Of a DNA stretch of 64,000 bases, positions 8,331-17,161 are shown in pieces; the stretch's first letter is position 1; every line of letters starts with the position of its first letter. The DNA is from Gammaproteobacteria bacterium CG11_big_fil_rev_8_21_14_0_20_46_22 (GTDB taxonomy: Bacteria; Pseudomonadota; Gammaproteobacteria; UBA12402), in the NCBI GenBank assembly GCA_002796245.1, contig PCWT01000054.1:19540-83539 (forward strand), given 5' to 3'. A model generated the notes under the pieces. That model had not been told where the DNA came from. It worked only from the letters and a program-made list of their open reading frames with translations, and searched no databases. The position numbers and the translations under genes are program-made.

Positions 8331-10436
8331 ATGAGACAAATAGATGACTGGGCACAATTTAAATGGCTGCACGCTTTTCGGTGTGCCGTAGCCGTCAGCG
8401 TCTGCCTTTTCATCATTAATCAGTTCACTTGGCCACTGCTTGCCTTCATGGCACCCACCTCCGCCTTTGTGATCATGAACGTCTTCAAGAACCAGACGGT
8501 CTCGAGCGCTATACAGCGCATCGTCGGGCCTTTTATTTTTTCGATCTTCGCCTTGCTGTGTGCTTACTTTGTGCATAACCCCTGGCTGAACACGGTTTTT
8601 TTATTCTTACTATTACTGATCGGCAGCTACTTATTCGCACGAGCCTATTTTCCTTATGCCGCGATCATGGGCTGCTTGATTGGCACAGTTATCTTTTCTG
8701 TCGCCGCCACCAGTACACACCCCGACTTTGCCACACTCACCGCTATTTCGTTTATCGCTTATTGCGTGATAGGCGTTGTGATCGCCTGGCTCGCCACACG
8801 ACTGATCTTCCCTAACCGCGCTAAACGAGAGTTACTCCCACAACTTGGCCTCACATTAGACGCGATCAAAGAAAGTTATAAAAGTAAAAAAGCAATGCTA
8901 TCACTCGAAAGCTTCACCCCGCTAAAGCATTTATTTCTCAATTGTGAGCACCAGTTCAAGCCCGCCCAAGCTAGAATCATTGAACACTTAATTATTGAGC
9001 TAAAACAGCTTTATTTAAAAGTCGAACGCATCAACCAGGAAAAACGAACGCAGACACTCGGCAAAAAATTGCCCGAGCTTGGCAAAGCGCTCAGGGCACT
9101 CGATCAAGCCATGATCGATCGCTTCAGCGCTTTCGCTCAAGCACTGAAGAGCAGCAAACCTTTAAGCCATCGCGCAAGCGAAATTAGCGACATGCTCAAC
9201 CAGCTAGACTCTCTATTAAGCCAGCTTCGCGAGCAAGGCGAACTATTAAAGCAAGATGTCTTAAGCGTACTCAAACTCACCAGCTGTATCCAAAGCTATC
9301 GCCTACTCAACCAAAAACTCGAAGCCTGCATCAAAGCGTTCAATGCCAGCTTTGACACACACACCACACCCAAACAACTCAATGCTTTTCTACCCGGCGA
9401 GAAAAGCCGCTTGTGGCAGTGGGATAAAAAAACAGCCAGACGAACGTTTAAAATCAGCATTGTGCTCTTGATCGTGTATTACTTTGTAACCCAGCAGCAC
9501 TTACCCGGCAGCTTTCAAGCGATCATCACAGCAGGCATTATTGCCGCGCAACCTAACCTCGGCCAATCCACACAAAAACTTTGGCAACGTTTTTTAGGGA
9601 TTGTCGTCGGCGGACTCATTGGCTTTGGCTTGCTATTACTACTAGGGCATACAAGCAGTTTATGGCTTCTCATTCCGGCCTTGTTTATCCTCACCTTAGT
9701 GTTTAGCTATATCGCACAAGGCTCAGACACGGTCAGCTACTTCGGCATACAAGCCGGTGTGATTTTATTTATCCTGGTCGCCATGCTCGAGCCAAGCCAC
9801 AACACAACCATGGCGATACAACGTTTAGAAGGCGTCTTTAGCGGTGGATTGATTGCATTAATTGTCGCTTGGATCCTTTTCCCCGTTCACCCACGCAAAC
9901 TATTACGCAAACAATTAGGTGTAGGTTTACAGCTTGCCAGCCAATTAACAACCGCCATCAATCAACACAAGGTTAGCGATGTCCGAATCATTTTACGCGA
10001 CGCCCTAAGCGGAAAGAAACAGCTGCTTGATGATCTCAACGGACTAGGTAGCCAAGCAGCCGACAGGCAAATACTCGACAGCTTTAACCTACTAGAGGAA
10101 TGTTTTGAACAACTGGCACACTTAAATGACATTCAAGCTCAAGTCAACAAAAGCCAACTCTGCCAGCGAGCTGACCGCGACCTACAAACGGTTCGCCGAA
10201 TCTTACCGCGCATTTTTGAACAACTTGGCACATTAGACACGGCAAACGTCAAACAACTTGACCCCGAGCGCCTCATTAAAACGATCGGTGAAATCGCGCA
10301 ATCTTATCGGGAGCGACGCATTACCTACCAATACCCACTCGAAGAAAGCGAACTTTACGCGAACTACGTTTGCACTTGGATTTTCATTGCTGAGCGCGCC
10401 GTGCTACTCAAGGCCTTGCTGTTAAAGTCGAGCTAG
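8331..10436 (+). CDS. FUSC-family inner-membrane protein (YccS/AaeB-like)
   Basis: A 701-residue membrane protein with two blocks of hydrophobic helices (about residues 20-165 and 380-530), each followed by a long helical cytoplasmic region. This duplicated layout is typical of the fusaric acid resistance/aromatic acid exporter superfamily (YccS, AaeB). Members are thought to export aromatic acids or other toxic anions; the substrate here is unknown. No AaeA-type membrane fusion protein is adjacent, so it may act alone. Its stop codon (TAG, 10434-10436) overlaps the left arm of a large palindromic repeat. It is transcribed divergently from fmt. Confidence 0.85.
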   Translation: MRQIDDWAQFKWLHAFRCAVAVSVCLFIINQFTWPLLAFMAPTSAFVIMNVFKNQTVSSAIQRIVGPFIFSIFALLCAYFVHNPWLNTVFLFLLLLIGSYLFARAYFPYAAIMGCLIGTVIFSVAATSTHPDFATLTAISFIAYCVIGVVIAWLATRLIFPNRAKRELLPQLGLTLDAIKESYKSKKAMLSLESFTPLKHLFLNCEHQFKPAQARIIEHLIIELKQLYLKVERINQEKRTQTLGKKLPELGKALRALDQAMIDRFSAFAQALKSSKPLSHRASEISDMLNQLDSLLSQLREQGELLKQDVLSVLKLTSCIQSYRLLNQKLEACIKAFNASFDTHTTPKQLNAFLPGEKSRLWQWDKKTARRTFKISIVLLIVYYFVTQQHLPGSFQAIITAGIIAAQPNLGQSTQKLWQRFLGIVVGGLIGFGLLLLLGHTSSLWLLIPALFILTLVFSYIAQGSDTVSYFGIQAGVILFILVAMLEPSHNTTMAIQRLEGVFSGGLIALIVAWILFPVHPRKLLRKQLGVGLQLASQLTTAINQHKVSDVRIILRDALSGKKQLLDDLNGLGSQAADRQILDSFNLLEECFEQLAHLNDIQAQVNKSQLCQRADRDLQTVRRILPRIFEQLGTLDTANVKQLDPERLIKTIGEIAQSYRERRITYQYPLEESELYANYVCTWIFIAERAVLLKALLLKSS

Positions 10437-10597
10437 GCAACGTCCCTAAAGTCTCGGTAGGAGCGAAAAACAAGATAATCGAGGAAAAATAGCTGAAGGT
10501 TCGAGGCGAATATTGAACATATTTAACGAGAAGCTTCAGCTATTTTTACCGATTTTGCTTGTTTTACAGCCCAGCGACGACTTTAGGGACGTTGCCT
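10435..10597. repeat. 163-bp near-palindromic repeat element between FUSC gene and ubiC
   Basis: The ends are a perfect 19-bp inverted repeat (10435-10453 and 10579-10597, beginning AGGCAACGTCCC). Inside is a second perfect 14-bp pair (10485-10498 and 10534-10547, AAAAATAGCTGAAG), with imperfect pairing between them, so the whole element can fold as one long hairpin. It lies between convergent genes, overlaps the FUSC stop codon, and encodes the last codons and stop of ubiC. A diverged half copy is at 32640-32705. The structure resembles MITE or ERIC-type elements. It could also act as a bidirectional terminator. Confidence 0.85.
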
Positions 10598-11092
10598 AAA
10601 TACTTCATAGACTGCAAGCTTAGCTTCTGTGTTTTTCACTTTAAATATTGAACGTCTTGCCCAGTATTCAGCAGGCTTTAGCGATACGCTCGCCGACTGA
10701 AATAAAGCGTGATTGCGAGCCAAACGCGCAACCTCAATCTCACTACGCACAAAAGGACTATCGCTGGCAAAAAGCAACTCGCCCAAGGGCTGCTTTTCTT
10801 TCAAATCGCTAAGATACTTCAGCACAGAATCTGTGAGCACGCTGCGGCCATAAACCTCAATCGCCTTGCCCTGATGCAGAATCTCTCGCACAGTCACGCG
10901 CGCACCCACTGTGATCTGTAAATACCCCGCATCTTCTTCTGTAATTGTTTGCTGCTGATCGGTCAACTTCACAAAACGATAGCTGTCACCATTGAATTTT
11001 CGGCAGCGAGCTGTCAGTGAATCGCGCGATGACAACCACTCAAACAAATCAGCCGGCACGCGGCCGGCTGTGATAGGCGCCCAAACTGGCAT
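10583..11092 (-). CDS. ubiC: Chorismate--pyruvate lyase
   Basis: UbiC splits chorismate into 4-hydroxybenzoate and pyruvate, the first step of ubiquinone synthesis. The 169-residue protein aligns with E. coli UbiC through YGRSVL (substrate-binding Gly-Arg), KQPLGELLF, WARRSIF and the final YEVF, which carries the catalytic-pocket glutamate. It follows the aldolase gene by 2 bases, so the two are probably cotranscribed; ubiA is not adjacent. The final RQRP and the stop codon are encoded by the arm of a palindromic repeat, which suggests the element replaced the original C-terminal end. The core fold seems complete. Confidence 0.88.
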   Translation of the reverse strand: MPVWAPITAGRVPADLFEWLSSRDSLTARCRKFNGDSYRFVKLTDQQQTITEEDAGYLQITVGARVTVREILHQGKAIEVYGRSVLTDSVLKYLSDLKEKQPLGELLFASDSPFVRSEIEVARLARNHALFQSASVSLKPAEYWARRSIFKVKNTEAKLAVYEVFRQRP

Positions 11093-11094
11093 GA

Positions 11095-12105
11095 TTATTC
11101 CATATCAGTGGAATACTGGCCCAACTGGGCTTTGCTATTAAGCTCTAAACGCTTTAAGAAAGCCGCTTGTGCTGCTTGTACGTTTTCGGCTTTACCGCGC
11201 CACGCGTCCATCGCAGGCTCTTGCAAAGCGCGCGCATACGAGAAGCTCAAATTCCAAGGCTTATGGGCTGCTTGGTTCATCAGGTTTAGATGTGCTGTAG
11301 CCTGCTCTGGCGTTTGACCACCGGAGAGGAAGTTGATCGTGGGGACCGCAGCTGGCACCGTGCGACGAAAGACACTCAAGGTTTCATTCGCGACTTCTTC
11401 ATGCGACGCCTGTTTTGCACATTGCTTACCAGAGATCACCATGCTCGGCTTTAAGATCATGCCTTCTAAATGCACTTTGTGCAGGTGCAAGAAACGGAAG
11501 GTGTGAAACAACACACGATCACTCACGCGTGCGCAGCGCTCTAGCGTATGATCGCCATCGATTAAAATCTCTGGCTCAACAATCGGCACAATACCGGCTT
11601 GCTGGCAGGCCGTGGCGTAACGCGCCAAACCTTCGGCGTTGGTATGAATCGCTTGCATTGAGGGCGTATCATCGCTGATGCGGTACACCGAACGCCATTT
11701 CGCAAAACGCGCACCGAGTTTTCTGTATTCTGCTAAACGTTCAGGCAAGCCATCGAGGCCTTGCGTGGTTTGTTCATCATCGGCGTTGATTAATTCAATT
11801 AAACCTTTGTCGACCTTAATGCCCGGCACAATACCTTGCTTGGCCAATAATTCAGGAATTGGCGTGCCGCACGAAGCTTTCTGCATCAACGTTTCTTCAA
11901 AGAGAATCACACCACTCAAATACTGGCCCACATTCGGTGCGGTGAACAACATTTCACGGTACGCCAAACGGTTGGCTTCCGTATTTTCCACACCCACCGC
12001 CTCAAAGCGTTTACCCACTGTGCGGTGACTTTCATCAGCGGCCAAAATACCTTTACCTGGCTGGACGATGTCTTTGATCGTGTTTAATAATACGTCGATG
12101 CTCAT
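11095..12105 (-). CDS. Class I fructose-bisphosphate aldolase
   Basis: Cleaves fructose-1,6-bisphosphate to dihydroxyacetone phosphate and glyceraldehyde-3-phosphate through a lysine Schiff base. GKGILAADES, near the N-terminus, and EGMILKPSMV, which contains the Schiff-base lysine, mark the eukaryote-type class I family (about 336 residues). I place the start at the ATG at 12105 (MSIDVLL), because GAGGAA precedes it at good spacing; a second in-frame ATG is four codons upstream. Many gammaproteobacteria use the metal-dependent class II enzyme, which is not seen in the window. ubiC follows by 2 bases. Confidence 0.95.
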   Translation of the reverse strand: MSIDVLLNTIKDIVQPGKGILAADESHRTVGKRFEAVGVENTEANRLAYREMLFTAPNVGQYLSGVILFEETLMQKASCGTPIPELLAKQGIVPGIKVDKGLIELINADDEQTTQGLDGLPERLAEYRKLGARFAKWRSVYRISDDTPSMQAIHTNAEGLARYATACQQAGIVPIVEPEILIDGDHTLERCARVSDRVLFHTFRFLHLHKVHLEGMILKPSMVISGKQCAKQASHEEVANETLSVFRRTVPAAVPTINFLSGGQTPEQATAHLNLMNQAAHKPWNLSFSYARALQEPAMDAWRGKAENVQAAQAAFLKRLELNSKAQLGQYSTDME

Positions 12106-12191
12106 AGCGTTCCTCATTTAAGGTGTTTAAAAGACCGTTACAGCGGCCTCGCAAAGGGGTATCATCATACCGAAAAAAATGGAAATAGACC

Positions 12192-12581
12192 ATGACTCCG
12201 TGTCCTTGTCACAGCCAAAAACCGTACGACGCCTGTTGCGGTCGATTCATTGGCGGTCATGCTTTGCCCAGCACGCCGCTAGAACTTATGCGCTCACGCT
12301 ACACGGCATTCACCCAAGCCAATATGGACTATGTTCAAGAAACGCAATGCGGCCCGGCGGCCGAATACTTTGATCGAAAAATGGCCAAGTCTTGGGCGGA
12401 GCAATCGATTTGGCTGGGCCTGGATATCATCAGCGCGCCCAGTATTGGGCCCTTTGACATGATAGGCTACGTCACCTTTCGCGCGCACTATTCCTTCGAA
12501 GGCAAGACCCAGCAACTCAACGAAAAAAGTCGCTTTGAAAAAATCGATGATCGCTGGTTCTATGTGGGCGGGAAAATTTAG
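12192..12581 (+). CDS. ychJ: YchJ-family SEC-C motif protein
   Basis: Small protein (129 aa) of the UPF0225/YchJ family. Its N-terminus has the zinc-binding SEC-C motif (CPC followed by CC, residues 4-16), and the rest is an NTF2-like fold. The signature ELMRSRYTAF follows at about residue 32, and the end (FEKIDDRWFYVGG) is typical. The biochemical role is not known. It is convergent with rpe and overlaps the rpe stop by 4 bases. It is divergent from the aldolase gene, with 86 bases between. Confidence 0.92.
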   Translation: MTPCPCHSQKPYDACCGRFIGGHALPSTPLELMRSRYTAFTQANMDYVQETQCGPAAEYFDRKMAKSWAEQSIWLGLDIISAPSIGPFDMIGYVTFRAHYSFEGKTQQLNEKSRFEKIDDRWFYVGGKI

Positions 12582-13240
12582 GCTTTCGCATTCTCTCTGA
12601 GTGTTGCAATCGCGCGAGCATAATCTGCTTCTTTAAAAATCGCAGAGCCTGCCACAAAGGTATCCGCGCCCGCTTGCGCCACCAGATGAATATTATCCGC
12701 GCGCAAACCGCCATCAACCGCTAAATAAATATGCTCACCACTGCGATCAATGCGAGCACGCACATCCCGAATCGTCTCAACACTGCTTTCAATGAAGGTT
12801 TGCCCACCAAAACCTGGGTTCACCGACATACACAACACCAAAGCCAAGTCCGAAAGCACGTTATCCAACCAGCGCGTGGAGCTACTAGGGTTAATCGCAA
12901 GACCAGCTTTGCAACCGTAGTGCTTGATTTGGCGAATACTGCGCATGACATCACGGGTGGCTTCAGGGTGAAAGGTGATGTAGTCGGCACCCGCCTTGGC
13001 AAACGCGGAAATCAGATTATCCACGGGCTCAACCATCAAATGCACATCCAAGGTGTGCTTGATACCGTAGTTACGTAAAGCGGTGCAAATCATCGGGCCA
13101 ATCGTGAGATTCGGCACGTAATGATTATCCATCACATCGATATGAATCCAATCCGCACCTGCGGCAATAACTTTGTCGACCTCCTCGCCCAAACGTGCAA
13201 AATCGGCCGCTAAAATGGATGGTGCGATACGGATACTCAT
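12578..13240 (-). CDS. rpe: Ribulose-phosphate 3-epimerase
   Basis: TIM-barrel enzyme of the pentose phosphate pathway interconverting ribulose-5-phosphate and xylulose-5-phosphate. Recognised by MSIRIAPSILAADFARLG, HIDVMDNHYVPN (metal-binding His and catalytic Asp), DVHLMVEP, MSVNPGFGGQ and the phosphate-binding VDGGL and AGSAIF. Its 220 residues are normal. It is often next to gph and trpS, but here it stands alone between an unknown gene and ychJ. Confidence 0.97.
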   Translation of the reverse strand: MSIRIAPSILAADFARLGEEVDKVIAAGADWIHIDVMDNHYVPNLTIGPMICTALRNYGIKHTLDVHLMVEPVDNLISAFAKAGADYITFHPEATRDVMRSIRQIKHYGCKAGLAINPSSSTRWLDNVLSDLALVLCMSVNPGFGGQTFIESSVETIRDVRARIDRSGEHIYLAVDGGLRADNIHLVAQAGADTFVAGSAIFKEADYARAIATLRENAKA

Positions 13241-13282
13241 AAAACCCTCGTAAATGTTGAAGGCATTATAACGAAAACCGGC

Positions 13283-13573
13283 TTAAGCGCCAGCAGCAGG
13301 ACTGAATACAGACTTCTGACTGACCCGGCTCAATTCATTTTCTATAGCCAGCCAGTCGTCGTAAAGACTTGCGCCAACGCCACTCACCAACTGTTCGTAG
13401 AACTGCGCTAAGTGCTGCAAATTCGCCTGATAGGCACCTAAATCAACATACTGATCACGCTGCAAGGTAGCATACTGATTATTTAACTCATTTAAACGAT
13501 GATGCGCGTCACTGCCTACTTGAAAAAAATTTTGAACCAAGACCGCAGGTTGAAAAAAACCAATCGGATTCAT
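13283..13573 (-). CDS. Small unknown protein (96 aa)
   Basis: I do not recognise this protein. It is predicted helical and glutamine/asparagine-rich, with aromatic residues in the first third (FFQPAVLVQNFFQ) and no charged signal or long membrane span. An AAGG sequence 7 bases before the ATG supports translation. It stands between rpe and a divergent unknown gene, with 183 bases upstream. Possible relatives include phasin-like proteins, which have similar length and composition, but the resemblance is weak. Confidence 0.55.
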   Translation of the reverse strand: MNPIGFFQPAVLVQNFFQVGSDAHHRLNELNNQYATLQRDQYVDLGAYQANLQHLAQFYEQLVSGVGASLYDDWLAIENELSRVSQKSVFSPAAGA

Positions 13574-13756
13574 ATTACTACCTTTTTTATTGTTATGATC
13601 AATATTTTATCAAATGAAGCTTAAGGTAAGATTAAAGGCCCCGAGCGACACAGTATTAATACGTAAGACATTGCTTACACAATCTTGCGCCTGCAATTTG
13701 GGACATTGTCGTTATAATGAACATCTGCCATCTGCTAAGGGACTAAAGGGGAGCTA

Positions 13757-14278
13757 ATGGCGTTCAATGATCTGATCGATACAATCAGCAAGGCGTGGAA
13801 CTATCTCGCTCATCCATATCATTTATATGATATTTCGCTCGAGCGCGTGATTTATGACACCCAAAAAAGTGAAGAAGTTGCGCATTTCGTCATCAAAAAT
13901 TTTCGCACACTGCGAAAATTACCCGTGCGCAAAGCACTGAAAGATCGACAGCTGGCCGCGAAACTCTCACCGTTGGAGCTTACCCTATTAACCATTATCG
14001 CCGAAGAGGAAAGGCTGCATCATGGTTTATCGCTGAGCGCTAACGTCAACACAGTCCTCGAGCGCTTTTTAGCCTACCCATTAGTAGAGAGTTATTTTTT
14101 TTCAGCCGCACAAAAGCGACACATGCTCGTGATTCATTTTGAAGACAGCGACCATGAAACGTGTTTATCTGTGCGCGAGCTTGCCGATATGCCAGACTAT
14201 ATTGAAGCGCTGCGCAAAAGCGAAGAAGCGTATCACGCCGCCAACACCTCAGAAGACAGCGAAGAAGCCTTCGCTTAA
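13757..14278 (+). CDS. Unknown cytosolic protein (173 aa) with acidic tail
   Basis: Family not recognised. The ATG is preceded by a strong GGGGAG ribosome site, and a TATAAT hexamer lies at 13713-13718, so expression is well supported. The sequence looks globular and helical up to residue 150, then ends in a Glu/Ser-rich tail (NTSEDSEEAFA). Such glutamate-rich C-termini resemble Dot/Icm type IV secretion signals of Legionella, but they are not diagnostic. Its stop overlaps the convergent cupin gene by 4 bases. No membrane segments or enzyme motif are visible. Confidence 0.7.
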   Translation: MAFNDLIDTISKAWNYLAHPYHLYDISLERVIYDTQKSEEVAHFVIKNFRTLRKLPVRKALKDRQLAAKLSPLELTLLTIIAEEERLHHGLSLSANVNTVLERFLAYPLVESYFFSAAQKRHMLVIHFEDSDHETCLSVRELADMPDYIEALRKSEEAYHAANTSEDSEEAFA

Positions 14279-14727
14279 ACGCTGTAACGATCAAACTGCG
14301 TGATATCTTCTGGCAACGAGACCTGCTCTTTCGGCATGACCTTGGCCAACAAGGTTTCACCTCTGTTCTCAACGATATCGAAAAACACCGTCACACCTTC
14401 TCCGTCTTGCTTGCCCGGTGAAAACACATCCAAAAACACACTGTCTTCTATCGCTGCGATGGAATGCACATTAAGCTCTGGCGTTAGGGTCATGGCTTGG
14501 TTAGCGATCACAACGTCACTAGACGCCAGCGTCAAGCAGTAGTCAGTTTCTGACAGCTTTTCATGCGCATAGCAATTCACGCGACTTTTACCCGACAGCA
14601 AATACGTTAAAGCATACTGCCCTTTATGCAAATGATGTGGAATCACATCGCCCGCTTTTAAACAAAAACGGCCAACCATCATGTCAGGATAATCAATCAC
14701 AATAGCCCCGGTTTCTTTAATCAGCAT
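14275..14727 (-). CDS. Cupin-fold protein resembling the thiol dioxygenase (PCO/ADO) family
   Basis: A single-domain cupin (150 aa). It has HHLH near residue 31-34 and a later His in NVHSIAA, which together could form the three-His iron site of thiol dioxygenases. The stretch from that His to FLDVFSPGKQDGEG resembles the end of plant cysteine oxidase/cysteamine dioxygenase proteins, where LDVxxPPY is usual. I infer a non-haem iron enzyme or a metal-binding cupin; the substrate is unknown. It overlaps the uracil-DNA glycosylase gene by 7 bases, so the two are cotranscribed. A plain cupin of unrelated function remains possible. Confidence 0.6.
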   Translation of the reverse strand: MLIKETGAIVIDYPDMMVGRFCLKAGDVIPHHLHKGQYALTYLLSGKSRVNCYAHEKLSETDYCLTLASSDVVIANQAMTLTPELNVHSIAAIEDSVFLDVFSPGKQDGEGVTVFFDIVENRGETLLAKVMPKEQVSLPEDITQFDRYSV

Positions 14728-15392
14728 AAGGCTTCCCCCAAATGTTGTTTAATCGCATACAAGTCCACCATGGCCTTGGCTTTCTCACGCGGCGAGCGCA
14801 ATAAATAGGCCGGATGATACGTCACATACAAGGGCGTGCCATGGTAATCGTGCCACTGGCCTCGCAAACGACCGAGGGTTTGTGTACTTTCCAGCAAAAA
14901 TTGCGCGGCGATGCGCCCGACTGCCACAATTAGCTTAGGCTGAATCAGTGCGATTTGCTCACGAAGGTACGGTGTGCACGTCGCCACTTCTTCTGGGCTA
15001 GGGTCACGATTATTCGGGGGACGGCATTTTAAAATATTGGCAATAAACACATCATCGCGCGACAAGCTAATCGCTTTAAGCATTTGCGTGAGTAATTGAC
15101 CGGCTCGCCCCACAAATGGCTCACCTTGGCGATCTTCATTCGCCCCCGGCGCTTCACCGACGATCATAATCTCTGCCGTAGACGAACCCACACCAAACAC
15201 GGTTTGCGTGCGCGTTTCACACAAGCCACACAAAGTACAGCTCGACACGCGCGATTTAAGCGCACTTAAATCGGCTGACGAGTGAGCAGGCAAGACAGAA
15301 ACGGCAGGCTTTTCTTCGGGCAAATCACGACGTTGCCAGACATCAATTCCCATACGCGTAAGATAGGCTTTCTTTTTCGCGTCGATTGTCAT
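14721..15392 (-). CDS. Type 4 uracil-DNA glycosylase (Fe-S)
   Basis: Family 4 UDG removes uracil from DNA and carries a 4Fe-4S cluster. The protein shows the N-terminal Cys pair in [10 protein letters not shown], the active-site [18 protein letters not shown], and later cysteines in [12 protein letters not shown] and EVATCTPYL, which complete the cluster. The HPAYLLR motif near the end is also conserved. The N-terminal extension ([12 protein letters not shown]) is typical of gammaproteobacterial members; the length of 223 is normal. The gene leads a two-gene run with the cupin. In other bacteria rimI often adjoins it; it is absent here. Confidence 0.93.
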   Translation of the reverse strand: MTIDAKKKAYLTRMGIDVWQRRDLPEEKPAVSVLPAHSSADLSALKSRVSSCTLCGLCETRTQTVFGVGSSTAEIMIVGEAPGANEDRQGEPFVGRAGQLLTQMLKAISLSRDDVFIANILKCRPPNNRDPSPEEVATCTPYLREQIALIQPKLIVAVGRIAAQFLLESTQTLGRLRGQWHDYHGTPLYVTYHPAYLLRSPREKAKAMVDLYAIKQHLGEALC

Positions 15393-15448
15393 TTCAACTT
15401 ACCGTGGTTATGATGTTCATTCAAAAGGAATAGGATTGAGACGATAAC

Positions 15449-17161
15449 ATGCAAGTTGAGCAACTGGAAGACCCGATCAAACCCTTAAGCCAAATTACGC
15501 TACTCATTTTATCCTTCATTGTCGGCATTATCGCAGGTTTCGGTGCCGTGATTTTCCGTGACATGATCGCCATAGTGCATAACTTCATGTTTTTGCGGCA
15601 ATTCAGCTGGATTTACCATACCACGCAGCATACGCCAGCAGGCCCCTGGGGTTGGTTAATCATTTTCTCGCCTGTGCTTGGCGCAGTCGTCGTGGCTTGG
15701 CTCGTGAAAACCTTCGCGCCCGAAGCCAAAGGCCATGGCGTGCCAGAAGTCATGTATTCCATTTATTTTCAAAAAGGGTTTATCCGCCCAATTGTGGCTT
15801 TGGTCAAATCGATTGCGTCGGCCATTTCGATTGGTACGGGTGGCTCGATCGGCCGTGAAGGGCCCATTATTCAAATTGGTGCAGCCTTTGGCTCCACGCT
15901 CGGTCGCATCATCAAAATGCCGATGCGCCAGCGTTTTATTTTAATTGCGGCAGGCGCCGGTGGTGGTATTGCCGCAACATTTAATGCGCCTCTAGGCGGC
16001 TTAGCGTTTGCTGCCGAGCTGATGTTAGTCAGCATCAGCGCGCGCACCTTGTTACCCGTGGCCATCGCCACGGTCACCGCCACCAACATTGGTCGCTTAT
16101 TCTTCGGCATGCACCCGTCTTTTCCCGTTTATGGCCTTCGTGCGCCACAACATGTCGTTGATACAGCCTGGCAACTTTTAGCCTATGTACCCTTCGGCGT
16201 GATTGCAGGTTTTTTATGTTTGTTGTTTGTGCGCGCTATTTACTGGTTTGAAGATTTGTTCGACGCCATGCCTGGCAATTATTACTCGCGCCATATGCTC
16301 GGCATGCTGCTTGTGGGCATCATGATGTATTTATTTTTACACTTCACCGGCCATTATTATATTCAAGGCGTAGGTTACGCGACCATCGTCGATGTGTTAG
16401 CCAAAGCCCTAATGAACCCTTGGTTTTTATTATTGCTGTTTGTCTGCAAATTTCTTGCGACCTGCTTAACACTCGGCTCGGGCGCCTCTGGCGGTATTTT
16501 TTCGCCTTCATTGTATCTTGGCGCAGTCGCAGGTTGTGCTTACGGCATTTTGATGCAACACATTGCCCCCGGACTTCATGAATCACCGGTGGCGTTTGCC
16601 GTCGCAGGCATGGCAGCGATGGTTGGCGGCAGCACCGGCGCTTTATTCACAGGTATTATCATGGTGTTTGAAATGACCAGTGATTACAAAGCTGTTTTAC
16701 CTGTAATGATCGTGGTGGCCATTACCTACGCCATTCGAAAATACTTCTCTAACGAAAGTATTTACACTTTAAAATTACTACGACGCGGCGCATTGGTGCC
16801 TGAAGGACTGCAGGCTGCGATCATTGGCTCACAAAACGCGGGCCACGTCATGCACACCGAATTTAGCGTGCAAGACTTGAGCGCGGGCGAAATCAAACCG
16901 ACTGAAGATATGGTGGTCTACACCCGTGGCAAAACCATCGAAGCGATCTCACGCCACGGCCTTGTGGATAAAAACTTTGTCTGTGTAAGCGAAACCACCT
17001 CAATGCTTAAAACCTTGCGCTTAGAGCACCGCAAACGTGTGAAAACGATCTTGGTCTTTGATAAAGAGAAAGATTTGAGCATAGAACACTTGAAAGGCAT
17101 CATCGCGCCGCGTACCCTATTAAACAATTATATGAACAACGCAGAGCTCATGGAATCATGA
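15449..17161 (+). CDS. ClC-family chloride channel/antiporter with C-terminal CBS-like region
   Basis: Membrane protein of the ClC family moving chloride, probably in exchange for protons. Selectivity motifs are present: GHGVP (95-99), GREGP with the gating glutamate (135-139), and GSGASGGIFSPSLYLGA in the second half. Eleven or so hydrophobic helices fill residues 15-430. About 120 residues after the last helix look like paired CBS domains, the usual regulatory tail. Its 570 residues exceed E. coli ClcA because of this tail. The last four bases overlap the start of the hemolysin III-type gene, so the two form an operon. Confidence 0.95.
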   Translation: MQVEQLEDPIKPLSQITLLILSFIVGIIAGFGAVIFRDMIAIVHNFMFLRQFSWIYHTTQHTPAGPWGWLIIFSPVLGAVVVAWLVKTFAPEAKGHGVPEVMYSIYFQKGFIRPIVALVKSIASAISIGTGGSIGREGPIIQIGAAFGSTLGRIIKMPMRQRFILIAAGAGGGIAATFNAPLGGLAFAAELMLVSISARTLLPVAIATVTATNIGRLFFGMHPSFPVYGLRAPQHVVDTAWQLLAYVPFGVIAGFLCLLFVRAIYWFEDLFDAMPGNYYSRHMLGMLLVGIMMYLFLHFTGHYYIQGVGYATIVDVLAKALMNPWFLLLLFVCKFLATCLTLGSGASGGIFSPSLYLGAVAGCAYGILMQHIAPGLHESPVAFAVAGMAAMVGGSTGALFTGIIMVFEMTSDYKAVLPVMIVVAITYAIRKYFSNESIYTLKLLRRGALVPEGLQAAIIGSQNAGHVMHTEFSVQDLSAGEIKPTEDMVVYTRGKTIEAISRHGLVDKNFVCVSETTSMLKTLRLEHRKRVKTILVFDKEKDLSIEHLKGIIAPRTLLNNYMNNAELMES

